Shown: piece by piece, positions 53,202 through 62,484 of the stretch
Layout: the number at the start of each line of letters is the position of its first letter
Numbering within the stretch: position 1 is the first letter of the stretch
NCBI RefSeq assembly: GCF_002975275.1
Contig: NZ_PCOQ01000004.1
Location: 124,001 to 188,000 of the forward strand
Origin: Achromobacter sp. MYb9
GTDB taxonomy: Bacteria > Pseudomonadota > Gammaproteobacteria > Burkholderiales > Burkholderiaceae_B
Direction: 5' to 3'
Length of the DNA stretch: 64,000 nucleotides
Program-made: the position numbers and the translations under genes
Notes under the pieces: model-generated
What the model was told of the DNA's origin: nothing
The model's database searches: none
Seen by the model: the letters and a program-made list of their open reading frames with translations, nothing else

Positions 53202-54089
53202 TCAGCGCGGACCAAGGTCAAGATTGGCGAACAGGTCGGCCAGCGTGGGCACCGAACGCGCGGGCCAGATCGCGCTGAGGTCGAAGCTGGGCAGACGCTG
53301 GCCGTCGCGTACTTCGCAGAAACGCACGCCGCCAAAATTCATCGTCCGGATCCAGCTGGGCAAGAGCGCCACCCCGCATCCGCCCGCCACGCAAGACAGG
53401 ACGGTCAGCGTCCGGTTGGCTTCCTGCGCCACCTGGACATCGTGCCCGCCCTTGCGCATTGCGTCCAGGATGCCCGCGTAGAACGCCGGCAATTGCGCCT
53501 GCGGATACATCACCAGGCCCGCTTGCGCGATTTGCGCCATCGACACCTGCCCGTCTTCCGCCACGACGAACTCGTCCGGAACCGCGGCCACCAGACGGTC
53601 GCGCAGCAACTGCCTTTCACGCATGCGCCCACCCACGGCGACGGGCGTGTGCATCAGCCCGATATCGATCTCGCCGGTTTGCAGCGCCTCGGCCTGTTCG
53701 GCGTTGCTCATCTCTCGCAAGATCACGCGCACGCCCGGCGCTTGCCGCCGCATTTCGCGCAGCGCGCGCGGCAAGGTGTCGAACAAGGCCGATGACACCA
53801 GGCCCACCGTCAACTGCCCGGCACTGCCCCGCCCGATCTCGCGCGCCCGCTGCGCCGCCGCGTCGATACGCGCCACGCTGGTCCGCACGTCTTCCAGGAT
53901 GGCCAGGGCAGCGGGCGTGGGCGCGGCGCCTTGGCGCGAGCGCTCGAAGAGACGCACGCCCAGATCCTTTTCCATGCGGCCCAGCGCCTGGCTCAACGCG
54001 GGCTGCGCGATTCCCAGCCATTCCGACGCCCGGCTGACGCTGCCATGGTCCACGACCGCCAGGAAGTAACGCAAGTGTCGCGTTTCCAT
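53202..54089 (-). CDS. LysR-family transcriptional regulator
   Basis: A 295-residue LysR protein of ordinary length. METRHLRYFLAVVDHGSVSRASEWLGIAQPALSQALGRMEKDLGVRLFER is the winged helix at 1-50, followed by the effector domain. It is divergent from the amidohydrolase-Bug pair over 116 nt that contain two overlapping palindromes. It probably senses the substrate or product of that pathway. Confidence 0.93.
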   Translation of the reverse strand: METRHLRYFLAVVDHGSVSRASEWLGIAQPALSQALGRMEKDLGVRLFERSRQGAAPTPAALAILEDVRTSVARIDAAAQRAREIGRGSAGQLTVGLVSSALFDTLPRALREMRRQAPGVRVILREMSNAEQAEALQTGEIDIGLMHTPVAVGGRMRERQLLRDRLVAAVPDEFVVAEDGQVSMAQIAQAGLVMYPQAQLPAFYAGILDAMRKGGHDVQVAQEANRTLTVLSCVAGGCGVALLPSWIRTMNFGGVRFCEVRDGQRLPSFDLSAIWPARSVPTLADLFANLDLGPR

Positions 54090-54105
54090 ATCGTTCCAAT
54101 ATATA

Positions 54106-54130
54106 AAAAGCGCTTTTCTACAATAGAAAA
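54106..54130. promoter_or_regulatory. overlapping palindromes in the LysR/amidohydrolase divergent gap
   Basis: AAAAGCGCTTTT (54106-54117) overlaps TTTTCTA-CAA-TAGAAAA (54114-54130). Both are exact. They sit 17 nt from the LysR start and 76 nt from the amidohydrolase start. Stacked dyads with A/T-rich arms are typical of LysR recognition and activation sites. Confidence 0.65.
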
Positions 54131-54205
54131 CTATACCCCGACTTCTTAGAATCCCGGCTTATAGAACAGCGCGGGCCACGCCCGTGCACAAAACAGGAGA
54201 CCGCA

Positions 54206-55042
54206 TTGCCCCCCCTCGCGACCGGCGCCGCCGTCGACACCCACGCGCACGTATTCCAGCAAGGGCTGGCGCTGGCCGACACGCGCCGCCACACCCCTGA
54301 CTACGACGCCACGCTGGCGGATTACCTGGCGTTGCTGGACACGCACGGGCTGCGTCACGGCGTGCTGGTGCAACCCAGCTTCCTGGGCACCGACAACCGC
54401 TACCTGCTTGAGGCCCTGCGCGCCGCGCCTGACCGCCTGCGCGGCGTGGTGGTGGTGGCACCCGGCATCGCCGACGCCGAATTGCAGGCCCTGGCCGATG
54501 CCGGCGTCGTGGGCATGCGGCTGAACCTGATCGGGCTGCCCGTGCCCGACCTTGCCGCCTCCGGCTGGCAGACACTGCTTGCCCGCGTGAACGCGCTGGG
54601 CTGGCATGTGGAAGTCCATCTGCAGGCGGCTCGGCTGCCGGATGTGCTGCCCGCGCTGCTCGCCGCCGGCTGCCGCGTGGTCGTGGACCATTTCGGCCGC
54701 CCGGACCCGGCGCTGGGTGTGGCCGACCCCGGTTTCCAATACCTGCTGCAACAGGCCGACAGCGGCCGCGTGTGGGTCAAGCTGTCCGCCCCCTACCGCA
54801 ACTGGCCGGCGGCGGACTGCGCCGCCTCTGGTCGGCAGGCCGCAGGCCAGCTGCTAACCGCCTATTCCGCTGATCGCCTGATGTGGGGCAGCGACTGGCC
54901 CCACACCGAACATCGGCACCTGGCGTCCTATCCTGCGGCGACGCAATGGCTGGACGCCTGGATCGACGATCCGACGCAACGGCGCGCCGTCCTTTCCGGC
55001 ACGCCGTTGCAGCTATTCCAATTCCAAGGAGACAACCCATGA
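54206..55042 (+). CDS. amidohydrolase (2-pyrone-4,6-dicarboxylate lactonase-like)
   Basis: A 278-residue TIM-barrel hydrolase. The metal-binding VDTHAHVF opens the barrel; later pieces are VLVQPSFLGTDNRYLLEAL, VVDHFGRPD and MWGSDWPHTEH. This order matches the lactonase branch used in aromatic acid breakdown. The start is a TTG at 54206 with a strong AGGAGA 6 nt upstream. Its stop overlaps the Bug gene start (ATGA), so uptake and hydrolysis are coupled. Confidence 0.9.
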   Translation: MPPLATGAAVDTHAHVFQQGLALADTRRHTPDYDATLADYLALLDTHGLRHGVLVQPSFLGTDNRYLLEALRAAPDRLRGVVVVAPGIADAELQALADAGVVGMRLNLIGLPVPDLAASGWQTLLARVNALGWHVEVHLQAARLPDVLPALLAAGCRVVVDHFGRPDPALGVADPGFQYLLQQADSGRVWVKLSAPYRNWPAADCAASGRQAAGQLLTAYSADRLMWGSDWPHTEHRHLASYPAATQWLDAWIDDPTQRRAVLSGTPLQLFQFQGDNP

Positions 55043-56028
55043 CCCCTCTGATCAAACGCGTGGCGCGCCGCGGCGCCCTGCTGATGGCCGCCGCCCTGTT
55101 GGGCAGCGCCGCGGGCGCAGCGTCCGCCGCGTACCCCGAACGCGCCGTCACACTCGTCGTGACCTATCCGCCAGGCGGCACCGTTGACGTGGTGGCTCGC
55201 TTGATCGGGCCCAAGCTGGCCGCCGAACTCGGTCAACCCGTCGTGATTGAAAACCGGGGTGGCGCCGGCGGCATGATTGGCGGCGCGGTCGTGGCCAAGG
55301 CGCAGCCTGACGGCTACACCTTGATGCTGGATGCCTCCAACCACGCGCAGAACCCCGCCCTGCATTCCAAAATGCAGTTCGACACGCTGACCGCGTTTGC
55401 GCCCGTCTCCCTGCTGCTGCGCGTGCCGAACGTGCTGGTCGTCACGCCGTCGTATGAAGTCAAGACGGTGGCCGACCTGATCAAGCTGGGTCAGCCCGGC
55501 GCCAAGGACGCGGTGTATTTCGCGTCGGCCGGCCCCGGTTCGGCGCAGCATCTGGCTGGCGAACTGTTCAACCTGCTGGCCAAGACGCAGTTGCAGCATG
55601 TGGCCTACAAGGGCGGTGGCCCTGCCATGATCGACGTCATGTCCGGCCAGGTGCCGGTCATGTTCGCCAGCATGGGTTCGGCCTGGCAGCACGTGAAGAA
55701 CGGCAAGCTGCGCGCCGTGGCCGTCGGCGGCCTGGAACGCTCCAAGACCGCCCCCGACCTGCCGACCATCGCCGAATCGGGCGTACCGGGCTACGAGACG
55801 TATGAATGGAACGCGGTGTTCGCGCCCGCCGGCACGCCGCCCGCCATCGTGGACCGGGTATCGCAAGCGCTGGCCAAGGTGCTGAAGGACCCCGCGATTG
55901 CCGAGCAGCTGGCCGGCATTGGTGCGGAACCCATTGGCTCGACGCCTGCCGAACTGGACACATTCCGCCGCGCCGAAATCGCCAAATGGCAACGGGTGGT
56001 GAAGGAAGCCGGCCTGAAGCTGGATTGA
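55039..56028 (+). CDS. Bug-family tripartite-tricarboxylate-type receptor
   Basis: A 329-residue periplasmic receptor with a signal peptide ending near residue 30 (AASAAYPERA). Bug motifs TLVVTYPPGGTVDVVARLIGPKL, VIENRGGAGGMIGG and AQPDGYTLML are present. It overlaps the amidohydrolase stop by 4 nt. No membrane component is nearby, so it must share a TctAB-type permease. The ligand is probably an aromatic or dicarboxylic acid handled by its neighbour. Confidence 0.93.
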   Translation: MTPLIKRVARRGALLMAAALLGSAAGAASAAYPERAVTLVVTYPPGGTVDVVARLIGPKLAAELGQPVVIENRGGAGGMIGGAVVAKAQPDGYTLMLDASNHAQNPALHSKMQFDTLTAFAPVSLLLRVPNVLVVTPSYEVKTVADLIKLGQPGAKDAVYFASAGPGSAQHLAGELFNLLAKTQLQHVAYKGGGPAMIDVMSGQVPVMFASMGSAWQHVKNGKLRAVAVGGLERSKTAPDLPTIAESGVPGYETYEWNAVFAPAGTPPAIVDRVSQALAKVLKDPAIAEQLAGIGAEPIGSTPAELDTFRRAEIAKWQRVVKEAGLKLD

Positions 56029-56077
56029 GTATGAGTACTGCCGAGCCGCCAGGCCCGGTTGCCGGATAGCCGGACTT

Positions 56078-56107
56078 GCGGCGCTCGAAAGGGCGCCGCT
56101 TTTTTTT
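56078..56107 (+). terminator. intrinsic terminator after the Bug gene
   Basis: GCGGCGC (56078-56084) pairs with GCGCCGC (56093-56099) over an eight-base loop, followed by eight T residues (56100-56107). It ends the amidohydrolase-Bug operon. Confidence 0.93.
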
Positions 56108-56175
56108 GCCGGGCGCGGCCACGGCGGCGCGGCTATCATCATGGCTTGAAGCAGATTTACGCAGGGACAGGCAAG

Positions 56176-56559
56176 ATGGACAAGATTCGACTCGACAAGT
56201 GGCTTTGGGCCGCCCGCTTCTACAAGACGCGCAGCCTGGCGGTGCAAGAGATCGGCCGAGGCCGCGTATCCGTGAACGACCAGCCCGCCAAACCGTCGCG
56301 CGAAGTCGCCCCCGGCGACCTGATCACCATCCGCAAAGAGGATCCGGCGCTGCATGTGCGCGTCGTCGCGGTGAGCGGCGTGCGTGGCCCGGCACCGACG
56401 GCCCGCCTGTTGTACGACGAAACCCCGGAAAGTATCGCGGCCCGCACGCGCGCGGCCGAAATGCGGCGCCTGGCGCCCGAACCCGCGTTGGGCATCGAAA
56501 CCGGGCGCCCAACCAAGCGCGACCGCCGGCTGATCGACCAGATGCGAGGCAAATCATGA
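56176..56559 (+). CDS. hslR: Hsp15-like S4-domain ribosome-rescue protein
   Basis: A 127-residue RNA-binding protein. The S4 domain is MDKIRLDKWLWAARFYKTRSLAVQEIGRGRVSVNDQPAKPSREVAPGD, followed by a basic tail (RPTKRDRRLIDQMRG). Hsp15 binds 50S subunits carrying stalled peptidyl-tRNA. The start at 56176 is the family N-terminus. Its TGA overlaps the start of the SUI1 gene, so the two are made together. Confidence 0.92.
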   Translation: MDKIRLDKWLWAARFYKTRSLAVQEIGRGRVSVNDQPAKPSREVAPGDLITIRKEDPALHVRVVAVSGVRGPAPTARLLYDETPESIAARTRAAEMRRLAPEPALGIETGRPTKRDRRLIDQMRGKS

Positions 56560-56912
56560 AACGCAGCGCAACGGGCGGCCTTGTCTATTCCACCGAAAGC
56601 GGCCGCATGTGTCCCGTTTGCCGGCAGGCGCTTGTCCAATGCCAATGCAAGGCCGCCGCCGTGCCCGCAGGCGACGGCGTGGCGCGCGTATCGCGCGAAA
56701 CCAAGGGCCGCGGCGGCAAGAGCGTGACCGTGGTGCGGGGGCTGGCGCTGGATCCAGAGGCCTTGGGCGTGCTGGGCAAACAGTTGCGCACCGCGTGCGG
56801 ATCGGGCGGCACGGTGAAGGACGGGGTGATCGAAGTGCAGGGAGACCACTGCGACCGGATCATCGAGACATTGACGAAAAACGGCCATCGCGCCAAGCGC
56901 GCTGGCGGCTGA
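56556..56912 (+). CDS. SUI1/eIF1-like translation factor (YciH-type)
   Basis: A 118-residue protein. The C-terminal SUI1 domain has GRGGKSVTVVRGLALDP, LGKQLRTACGSGGTVKDGVIEVQGD and a final helix. The N-terminal 35 residues hold a CPVC...CQC cluster that may bind zinc. E. coli YciH can bias initiator selection on 30S subunits. It overlaps hslR by 4 nt. Confidence 0.92.
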   Translation: MKRSATGGLVYSTESGRMCPVCRQALVQCQCKAAAVPAGDGVARVSRETKGRGGKSVTVVRGLALDPEALGVLGKQLRTACGSGGTVKDGVIEVQGDHCDRIIETLTKNGHRAKRAGG

Positions 56913-56928
56913 ACCTGAAGAGAAGAAC

Positions 56929-57282
56929 ATGAACGATGTCGCCATGGATCGCGTTGCCAGCTGGCACGCCCACGTGTATTTCGACGCCGCCGGCCGTGAC
57001 GCCGCGCAAGCCCTGCGCGAACGTGTGATCGCACAGTTCGAGGGCAAGATGGAGATGGGGCGCTTCCATGAGCGCCCCGTGGGTCCGCATCCGCAATGGA
57101 GCTACCAGATCGCGTTCGCCCCGGCGCATTTCGCCGAGATCACGACCTGGCTGACCCTGAACCACGGCGTGCTGGACGTCTTCATGCACCCGAACACCGG
57201 CGATTCGCTGCGGGACCATCGCGACTGCGCCGTGTGGATCGGACGCAGCTACACCCTGAACCTGAAGGCACTGGGCGCCTGA
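56929..57282 (+). CDS. DOPA 4,5-dioxygenase-family protein
   Basis: A 117-residue protein of the small DOPA-dioxygenase family of extradiol-cleaving enzymes. His residues in SWHAHVYFD, FHERPVGPHPQWSYQI and LNHGVLDVFMHPNTGD are the likely iron ligands. It follows the SUI1 gene by 16 nt with a good AGAAGA leader. Bacterial members have weak activity in the cases known; the physiological substrate is unclear. Confidence 0.87.
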   Translation: MNDVAMDRVASWHAHVYFDAAGRDAAQALRERVIAQFEGKMEMGRFHERPVGPHPQWSYQIAFAPAHFAEITTWLTLNHGVLDVFMHPNTGDSLRDHRDCAVWIGRSYTLNLKALGA

Positions 57283-57286
57283 ACGC

Positions 57287-58459
57287 TTACAGTGCCCGGC
57301 CCACGATCAGCGAATCCAGCGCCATGCCGGCGTCGCCGCTTTTGCCTTCGTACGGCAGGCGGCTCAGCATATAGCGCATCGCATTAAGCCGCGCTCGCTT
57401 CTTGCAGTCGGATTTCACCACGATCCACGGCGCGTCCGCCGTGTCGGTGTGCGCGAACATCGCTTCCTTGGCACGCGTGTAATCGTCCCACTTGTCCAGC
57501 GAAGCCAGGTCCACGGGGCTCAGCTTCCATTGCTTGAGCGGATGCACCTTGCGCTGGAGGAAGCGGCGGCGCTGTTCTTCCTGGCTGACCGAAAACCAGA
57601 ACTTGACCAGATGGATGCCGCTGCTGACCAGATGGCGTTCAAAATCAGGCACCTGGCGCAGGAAATCCAGGTATTCCTGCTGCGAACAAAAGCCCATCAC
57701 GCGTTCCACGCCGGCGCGGTTATACCAGGACCGATCGAACATCACGATCTCGCCAGCCGTGGGCAGGTGCTGCACATAACGCTGGAAGTACCACTGGCCT
57801 TTTTCCGTGTCCGACGGCTTTTCCAGTGCGACCACGCGTGCGCCGCGCGGATTCAAGTGTTCCATCATGCGTTTGATGGTGCCGCCCTTGCCCGCCGCGT
57901 CACGTCCTTCAAACAGGATCACGACGCGCTGGCCGGTCGCCTTGACCCAGGCCTGCAGCTTCAGCAGTTCGACCTGCAACTGGTATTTCTGCTTTTCGTA
58001 ATTGCGACGCAGCATGCGATGGCGGTACGGATAGATGCCTTCGCGCCAATCAATCGCGAGTTCTTCGTCGGGGTTGCGGCGGCCGGCCGGTCCCTGCGTC
58101 GTGGCGTCCAGCAGCGCGCGATGCACGGCGCGAGCGTCGTCCGGCGACAGTTCTTCGATCACCGAACGCAGGGCTTCGTGCGCCTGCGCGTCAGGGCCAA
58201 CCGTGTAGCGACGCGCGATATCGGACAGTACCGATACGGTTTCCTGGCGGGCGGCGTCTTCACGGGCGGCCACGCGCTTGCGGGCCTGCACCACCGGTTC
58301 GATGGGCGGAACGGCAGCCGCCCGCCGCGTCTTCGTGCCCGTACTCGTTCCCGTACTCGTGCCCCCGCGAGTGCTGGCGGTGCGTTTGGCGGCAGTCCCC
58401 GCGCGCTTGGCTGGCGCGGCGGGAACGGCTGGTTCGGCTTGCGGTGTCTTGTCTGTCAT
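57287..58459 (-). CDS. ppk2: polyphosphate kinase 2
   Basis: A 390-residue PPK2 that moves phosphate between polyphosphate and nucleotides. The catalytic part (about 130-385) has Walker A FEGRDAAGKGGTI, Walker B/lid FDRSWYNRAGVERVMGF and FSVSQEEQRRRFLQR. A single domain marks class I (usually ADP to ATP or GDP to GTP). Residues 1-55 are a Thr/Ala/Arg-rich disordered leader containing three tandem GT-type repeats. The convergent DOPA-dioxygenase gene ends 4 nt away. Confidence 0.95.
   Translation of the reverse strand: MTDKTPQAEPAVPAAPAKRAGTAAKRTASTRGGTSTGTSTGTKTRRAAAVPPIEPVVQARKRVAAREDAARQETVSVLSDIARRYTVGPDAQAHEALRSVIEELSPDDARAVHRALLDATTQGPAGRRNPDEELAIDWREGIYPYRHRMLRRNYEKQKYQLQVELLKLQAWVKATGQRVVILFEGRDAAGKGGTIKRMMEHLNPRGARVVALEKPSDTEKGQWYFQRYVQHLPTAGEIVMFDRSWYNRAGVERVMGFCSQQEYLDFLRQVPDFERHLVSSGIHLVKFWFSVSQEEQRRRFLQRKVHPLKQWKLSPVDLASLDKWDDYTRAKEAMFAHTDTADAPWIVVKSDCKKRARLNAMRYMLSRLPYEGKSGDAGMALDSLIVGRAL
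58329..58364. repeat. three 12-bp tandem units within ppk2
   Basis: Units at 58329-58340, 58341-58352 and 58353-58364 are near-identical (for example GTACTCGTTCCC and GTACTCGTGCCC). They encode the GTST/GTKT repeats in the disordered N-terminus of PPK2. The period is a multiple of three, so copy-number change would keep the frame. Confidence 0.85.
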
Positions 58460-58609
58460 GAATCCTGTCCTTGCTGCGCTTATCGCCTGGCCCACGCCCG
58501 CCGGTCACACACCGCGGCCCATCAGGCAAAGGCGAAACCCTAACTCGCGCGGCGTGGCGTGGATTTGACGAGAATCAAACGTTGTAACATCTTTTACAGA
58601 ACCCGCCGC

Positions 58610-59800
58610 CTATACCCGGTCCAGCCCCTGCTTGAGATCGGCCAGGATGTCGTCCGGCGTTTCCAACCCTACGGACAGGCGCAAGAGCCCTTCGGACAGG
58701 CCGTACTTCTCGCGGTCCTCCGCGGAGTAACTGGCGTGCGTCATGGATGCGGGATGCTGGATCAGCGTTTCCGGGTCGCCCAGGCTGACCGCGATGCGCG
58801 CCAGCTTCAAGCCGTTCAACAACTGCCGCCCCGCGGCCAATCCGCCCTTCAACTCAAACGCCACCAAGCCCCCACCCAGCGCTTGCTGGCGCCGCGCGAT
58901 GTCCTCGCCAGGGGTGCCTTCCAGGCCCGGATAGAACACGTCCGCCACGGCCCGGTGTTCGCGCAACAGCTTGGCCACCTTCAAGGCGGATTCACTGTGA
59001 CGCTGCACCCGCAACTCCAGCGTCTTCAGGCCGCGCAGCACCAGGAAGGCGGTGAACGGCGACAACGTCGCCCCCGTGAAGTAACGCAAGCCCTGCAACC
59101 GGATGGCGTCGATATGCGCCTTGCTGCCCACCACCGCCCCGGCCAGCAGGTCACCGTGGCCGCCAAGGTACTTGGTGGCGGAATGCAGCACGATGTCGGC
59201 GCCATGCGCCAAGGGGCGTTGCAGTACCGGGGTGGCAAAAGTGTTGTCCACGATGGTCAACACGCCCTTGCCGCGCGCGATGGCGGACACGGCGGCGATG
59301 TCGACCAGCCGCAGGTTCGGGTTGGCTGGCGTTTCGAAATACACGGCGCGCGTATTGGGGCCGATCGCGGCGGCGACGCTTTCGGGCCGCGTGAAGTCGG
59401 CGAAGACGGCGTGGATGCCAAAGCGGCTCAGCCCTTGCGAAAACAAGGTGAACGCGGTGCCGTAGACGATCTGGTCCACGACGATCTCGTCGCCGCTTTG
59501 CAGCAGCGAAAACAAGGTAGCCGAAATGGCGGCCATGCCGGAGGCCGTCACAACGGCAGCCTCGGCCCCCTCCAACGACGCCAACCGCTCTTCCAGCAGC
59601 GCTTGCGTGGGATTGCGCGTGCGGCCATAGACATAGCCCTGCTTTTCGCCCAGGCGGATCTGGTCGAAGGCTTCGATGCTGTCCTGGGTATAAGTGGACG
59701 TCAGGTACAACGGTGGCGACAGCGCGCCCTGCTCCTCCAGCGGGTCATAACCCAGGTGGATGGCGCGGGTGGCGAAACCTTGCTGAGTGGTGTCGGACAT
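58610..59800 (-). CDS. trans-sulfuration PLP enzyme (methionine/cystathionine gamma-lyase or O-succinylhomoserine sulfhydrylase type)
   Basis: A 396-residue Cys/Met-metabolism PLP enzyme. The Schiff-base Lys is in HSATKYLGGHGDLLAG, PLP-stacking Tyr in YGRTRNPTQ, and the substrate loop in RLSVGLETPDD. The position that is Cys in methionine gamma-lyases (after YG in DQIVYGTAF) is Thr here, which argues against a classical MegL. The start at 59800 has CAGGAG upstream. It is near the MetNIQ genes, consistent with sulfur amino-acid metabolism. Confidence 0.88.
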   Translation of the reverse strand: MSDTTQQGFATRAIHLGYDPLEEQGALSPPLYLTSTYTQDSIEAFDQIRLGEKQGYVYGRTRNPTQALLEERLASLEGAEAAVVTASGMAAISATLFSLLQSGDEIVVDQIVYGTAFTLFSQGLSRFGIHAVFADFTRPESVAAAIGPNTRAVYFETPANPNLRLVDIAAVSAIARGKGVLTIVDNTFATPVLQRPLAHGADIVLHSATKYLGGHGDLLAGAVVGSKAHIDAIRLQGLRYFTGATLSPFTAFLVLRGLKTLELRVQRHSESALKVAKLLREHRAVADVFYPGLEGTPGEDIARRQQALGGGLVAFELKGGLAAGRQLLNGLKLARIAVSLGDPETLIQHPASMTHASYSAEDREKYGLSEGLLRLSVGLETPDDILADLKQGLDRV

Positions 59801-59895
59801 TACTGAACTCCTGTCATCGAATATTGCAAAGGCCTTGCGCCCTTGCCAGAAAACTGCGCTACATTCAAAACCATGTCCCCAATTTCTGGTGCGCC

Positions 59896-60702
59896 ATGAC
59901 TCCCCAGGAAACGCCTCTGCACACCCCGCGCGCACGGCCTGCATGGCTGCGTATTGCGTTGATCGCCGGCGCGGCGGTGCTTGCCTCGGCCGTGGTGATC
60001 GGCCTGCGCAACGCCGGCGAACACGAGCAGGAACAGGTGGCCGCCGCCGAAATCCGCAAAGTCGCGGACACGTTGAGCCTGATGGTCGGCAACCCGGAAG
60101 GCGGCCCCGAGGCCGTGCCCGCCATCGACCCGACGCCCAAGGCCACCGGTTTCTACGGCGAACTGGAACGCGTCATCAAGACCGTGGCCGGCGAACGGGT
60201 GGCGCAGCACAAGGCCTATCTTCAGGATCTGCACGACATCGGCATGCCCCGGCTGCTGGATGCGCACCGGCTGGCGCGCGACACCGGCCTGGTGGAAAGC
60301 CGGATGATTCTTGAGCAGGCCGAGCATCTGGTGCCGAAGTACCAGCAGCAAAGCATGCAGGTGCTGAAGAACATGCCCGCCCTGATCCGTTCGCTGGCGA
60401 TCCGCGAACCGGAAAAACAGAAGATGCTGACGCGCCTGAACGCGACGCTGGCCCAGCGCAGCGCCAACCTGGAGCAGGTCTGGTCGCTGGAAGCCCGCAT
60501 CCTGCGGGAGTTCGGTCAGATGATCACGTTGCTGGACGACAACCGCCAGCACTGGTACGCGGACCATGATGAACTGCTGTTCGACCGCAACGACGACCTG
60601 AACCGCTTTCACGAGCACATGGCGGCGATCGGCAAGCTGTCCGCCGAGCAGGAAAAATTGGGCAGGCAGCAATTGGCAAGCCTTCTCTCGGCGCTGCCCT
60701 GA
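59896..60702 (+). CDS. membrane-anchored helical protein, unknown
   Basis: A 268-residue protein I do not recognise. One transmembrane helix at about 17-36 (LRIALIAGAAVLASAVVIGL) is followed by a long, nearly all-helical periplasmic part rich in Glu, Gln, Leu and Arg, including coiled-coil-like stretches (EKQKMLTRLNATLAQRSANLEQVW). It lies divergent from the trans-sulfuration gene over 95 nt. It looks like a sensory or scaffold ectodomain without a cytoplasmic output. Confidence 0.75.
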   Translation: MTPQETPLHTPRARPAWLRIALIAGAAVLASAVVIGLRNAGEHEQEQVAAAEIRKVADTLSLMVGNPEGGPEAVPAIDPTPKATGFYGELERVIKTVAGERVAQHKAYLQDLHDIGMPRLLDAHRLARDTGLVESRMILEQAEHLVPKYQQQSMQVLKNMPALIRSLAIREPEKQKMLTRLNATLAQRSANLEQVWSLEARILREFGQMITLLDDNRQHWYADHDELLFDRNDDLNRFHEHMAAIGKLSAEQEKLGRQQLASLLSALP

Positions 60703-60739
60703 CCCGGTTTGTCCGCTTGTCCGCATCGCCGCCCCAGCC

Positions 60740-61396
60740 CTACCGCTTGTGGTCGGCGCGGCGCGAGAGCCATTCGCCGGTGAACTGCACGATCGACACC
60801 AGCGCGATCAAGATCACGATCACCTCGAACATCACGCGGGTTTCATAGCGTTCGTAGCCGTAGCGGATCGCCAGGTCGCCCAGCCCCCCTGCGCCGACCG
60901 CGCCCGCCATGGCCGACGCATTGATCATGGCGATGACGCTGACCGTCATGCCGCCAATGATGCCGGGCAAGGCTTCGGGCAGCAGCACGTGCCGCACAAT
61001 ATGCCAGCGCCGGCAGCCCATGGCGCGCGCCGCCTCCACCAGCCCGTGGTCCACGTCATTCAGGCTGACCTGCGCGATGCGGGCAAAGAACGGCACCAGG
61101 TTGGCCGACAGCGGCACGATGGCCGCCCACGTGCCCAACGTGGTGCCAACCAGGAAACGCGTGAACGGCAGCATGGCCACCAGCAGGATGATGAAGGGGA
61201 TGGCGCGGAACGTGTTCACCGTGATCGACAGCGCCTTGTTCAAGCGCGGCTTGGGGTACAGGTTGCCGGGCGCGGTCACCGTCAGCACGACCGCCAGCGC
61301 CAGCCCCGACACGATCGCGATCACGGCCGACACGCTGACCATCGCAAGGGTCTGCAGGAACGCCTGCAGGTATTTATCAAGCATCGGCAGCGACAT
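60740..61396 (-). CDS. metI: D-methionine ABC transporter permease
   Basis: A 218-residue permease, matching E. coli MetI in length (217). About five helices and the coupling loop [26 protein letters not shown] are visible, ending with the family [11 protein letters not shown] segment. The start at 61396 ([10 protein letters not shown]) has AAGG upstream and overlaps the metN stop by 20 nt, which implies translational coupling. A shorter start at 61384 lacks a ribosome site. Confidence 0.95.
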   Translation of the reverse strand: MSLPMLDKYLQAFLQTLAMVSVSAVIAIVSGLALAVVLTVTAPGNLYPKPRLNKALSITVNTFRAIPFIILLVAMLPFTRFLVGTTLGTWAAIVPLSANLVPFFARIAQVSLNDVDHGLVEAARAMGCRRWHIVRHVLLPEALPGIIGGMTVSVIAMINASAMAGAVGAGGLGDLAIRYGYERYETRVMFEVIVILIALVSIVQFTGEWLSRRADHKR

Positions 61397-62483
61397 AACC
61401 CAGCACCTTGATTTGATCGGCCACCAGCGCGGCGCGCGCGGCCTCTTCCTGTAATGCGCCGGCGGGCACCGACACCAGCAGACTGCCCTGCGCATGGCCG
61501 CGCAGCCGGTCCAGCCCGCCATGCAGCAGCGTCGCGCCGGGCCCCATCGCCGCCAGGGCCTGCAACGACACGCCATCGGGCCGCCCATGGCCAGTGAAAC
61601 GCAGCCGCAGCACGGCAACGCCGTCGCGGCCATGCAGGTCGGGCACCAGCCTGGCGGCCAGATCGGCAGGCAACTCATGCTGCAACGGACGCAGCAAAGC
61701 GCGCGTCGCATCCGCCTGCGGATTGCCGAACACGCGCCAGACCTCGCCCAGTTCGACCTTGCGGCCGCCGTCCAGCACCAGCACCTGATGGCAGACTTCG
61801 CGGATCACCGCCATGTCGTGCGTGATCAGCACGACCGTCAGCCCCAACTTGCGGTTGATGTCCTGCAGCAGCGACAAGATCGATTGCGTGGTCTCCGGGT
61901 CCAGCGCAGACGTGGCTTCGTCACACAGCAGGATTTCCGGTTGATGCACCAGTGCGCGCGCGATACCCACGCGCTGCTTCTGGCCGCCCGACAGTTTGGA
62001 CGGATAGACGTCCGCCTTGTCGCGCAATCCCACCATGTCCAGCAGCGCCTCGACCCGCCCACGCGCGGCGGCGGGCGCAACGCCTGCCACGCGCAGCGGC
62101 AGCGCGACGTTCTCGGCCACGGTCTTGGCGGAAAGCAGATTGAAGTGCTGGAAGATCATGCCAATGCGGCGGCGCAGGCCCACCAGCGCATGCTCGTCCA
62201 GCTGGCCCACATCCACGCCGTCCACCAGCACGCGGCCGGCGGAGGGCCGTTCCAGCATGTTGATGGAACGCAGCAACGTGGATTTTCCCGCCCCGCTGCG
62301 CCCGATGATGCCGAAGACCTCGCCGCGCGCAACCTGGAACGACACATCGGACAGCGCCGCCACCGTGCCCTGCGCGCTTTGATACCGCTTTTGCAGCCCC
62401 TCGAAGACGATATGGGCGTCAGGCCCTGGCCCCTGGCCGGCAGCCGCCACGGCGGAACCCGGCTTGGAAAATTCGTGCTGCAT
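61377..62483 (-). CDS. metN: D/L-methionine ABC transporter ATPase
   Basis: A 368-residue ATPase. Walker A is GRSGAGKST, signature [15 protein letters not shown], Walker [14 protein letters not shown], with the His switch ITHDM. The C-terminal 100 residues form the NIL/ACT-like domain that in MetN binds methionine and inhibits transport when the cell is replete. It starts 1 nt after metQ's stop and precedes metI. Confidence 0.97.
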   Translation of the reverse strand: MQHEFSKPGSAVAAAGQGPGPDAHIVFEGLQKRYQSAQGTVAALSDVSFQVARGEVFGIIGRSGAGKSTLLRSINMLERPSAGRVLVDGVDVGQLDEHALVGLRRRIGMIFQHFNLLSAKTVAENVALPLRVAGVAPAAARGRVEALLDMVGLRDKADVYPSKLSGGQKQRVGIARALVHQPEILLCDEATSALDPETTQSILSLLQDINRKLGLTVVLITHDMAVIREVCHQVLVLDGGRKVELGEVWRVFGNPQADATRALLRPLQHELPADLAARLVPDLHGRDGVAVLRLRFTGHGRPDGVSLQALAAMGPGATLLHGGLDRLRGHAQGSLLVSVPAGALQEEAARAALVADQIKVLGYVAADA

Positions 62484-62484
62484 C

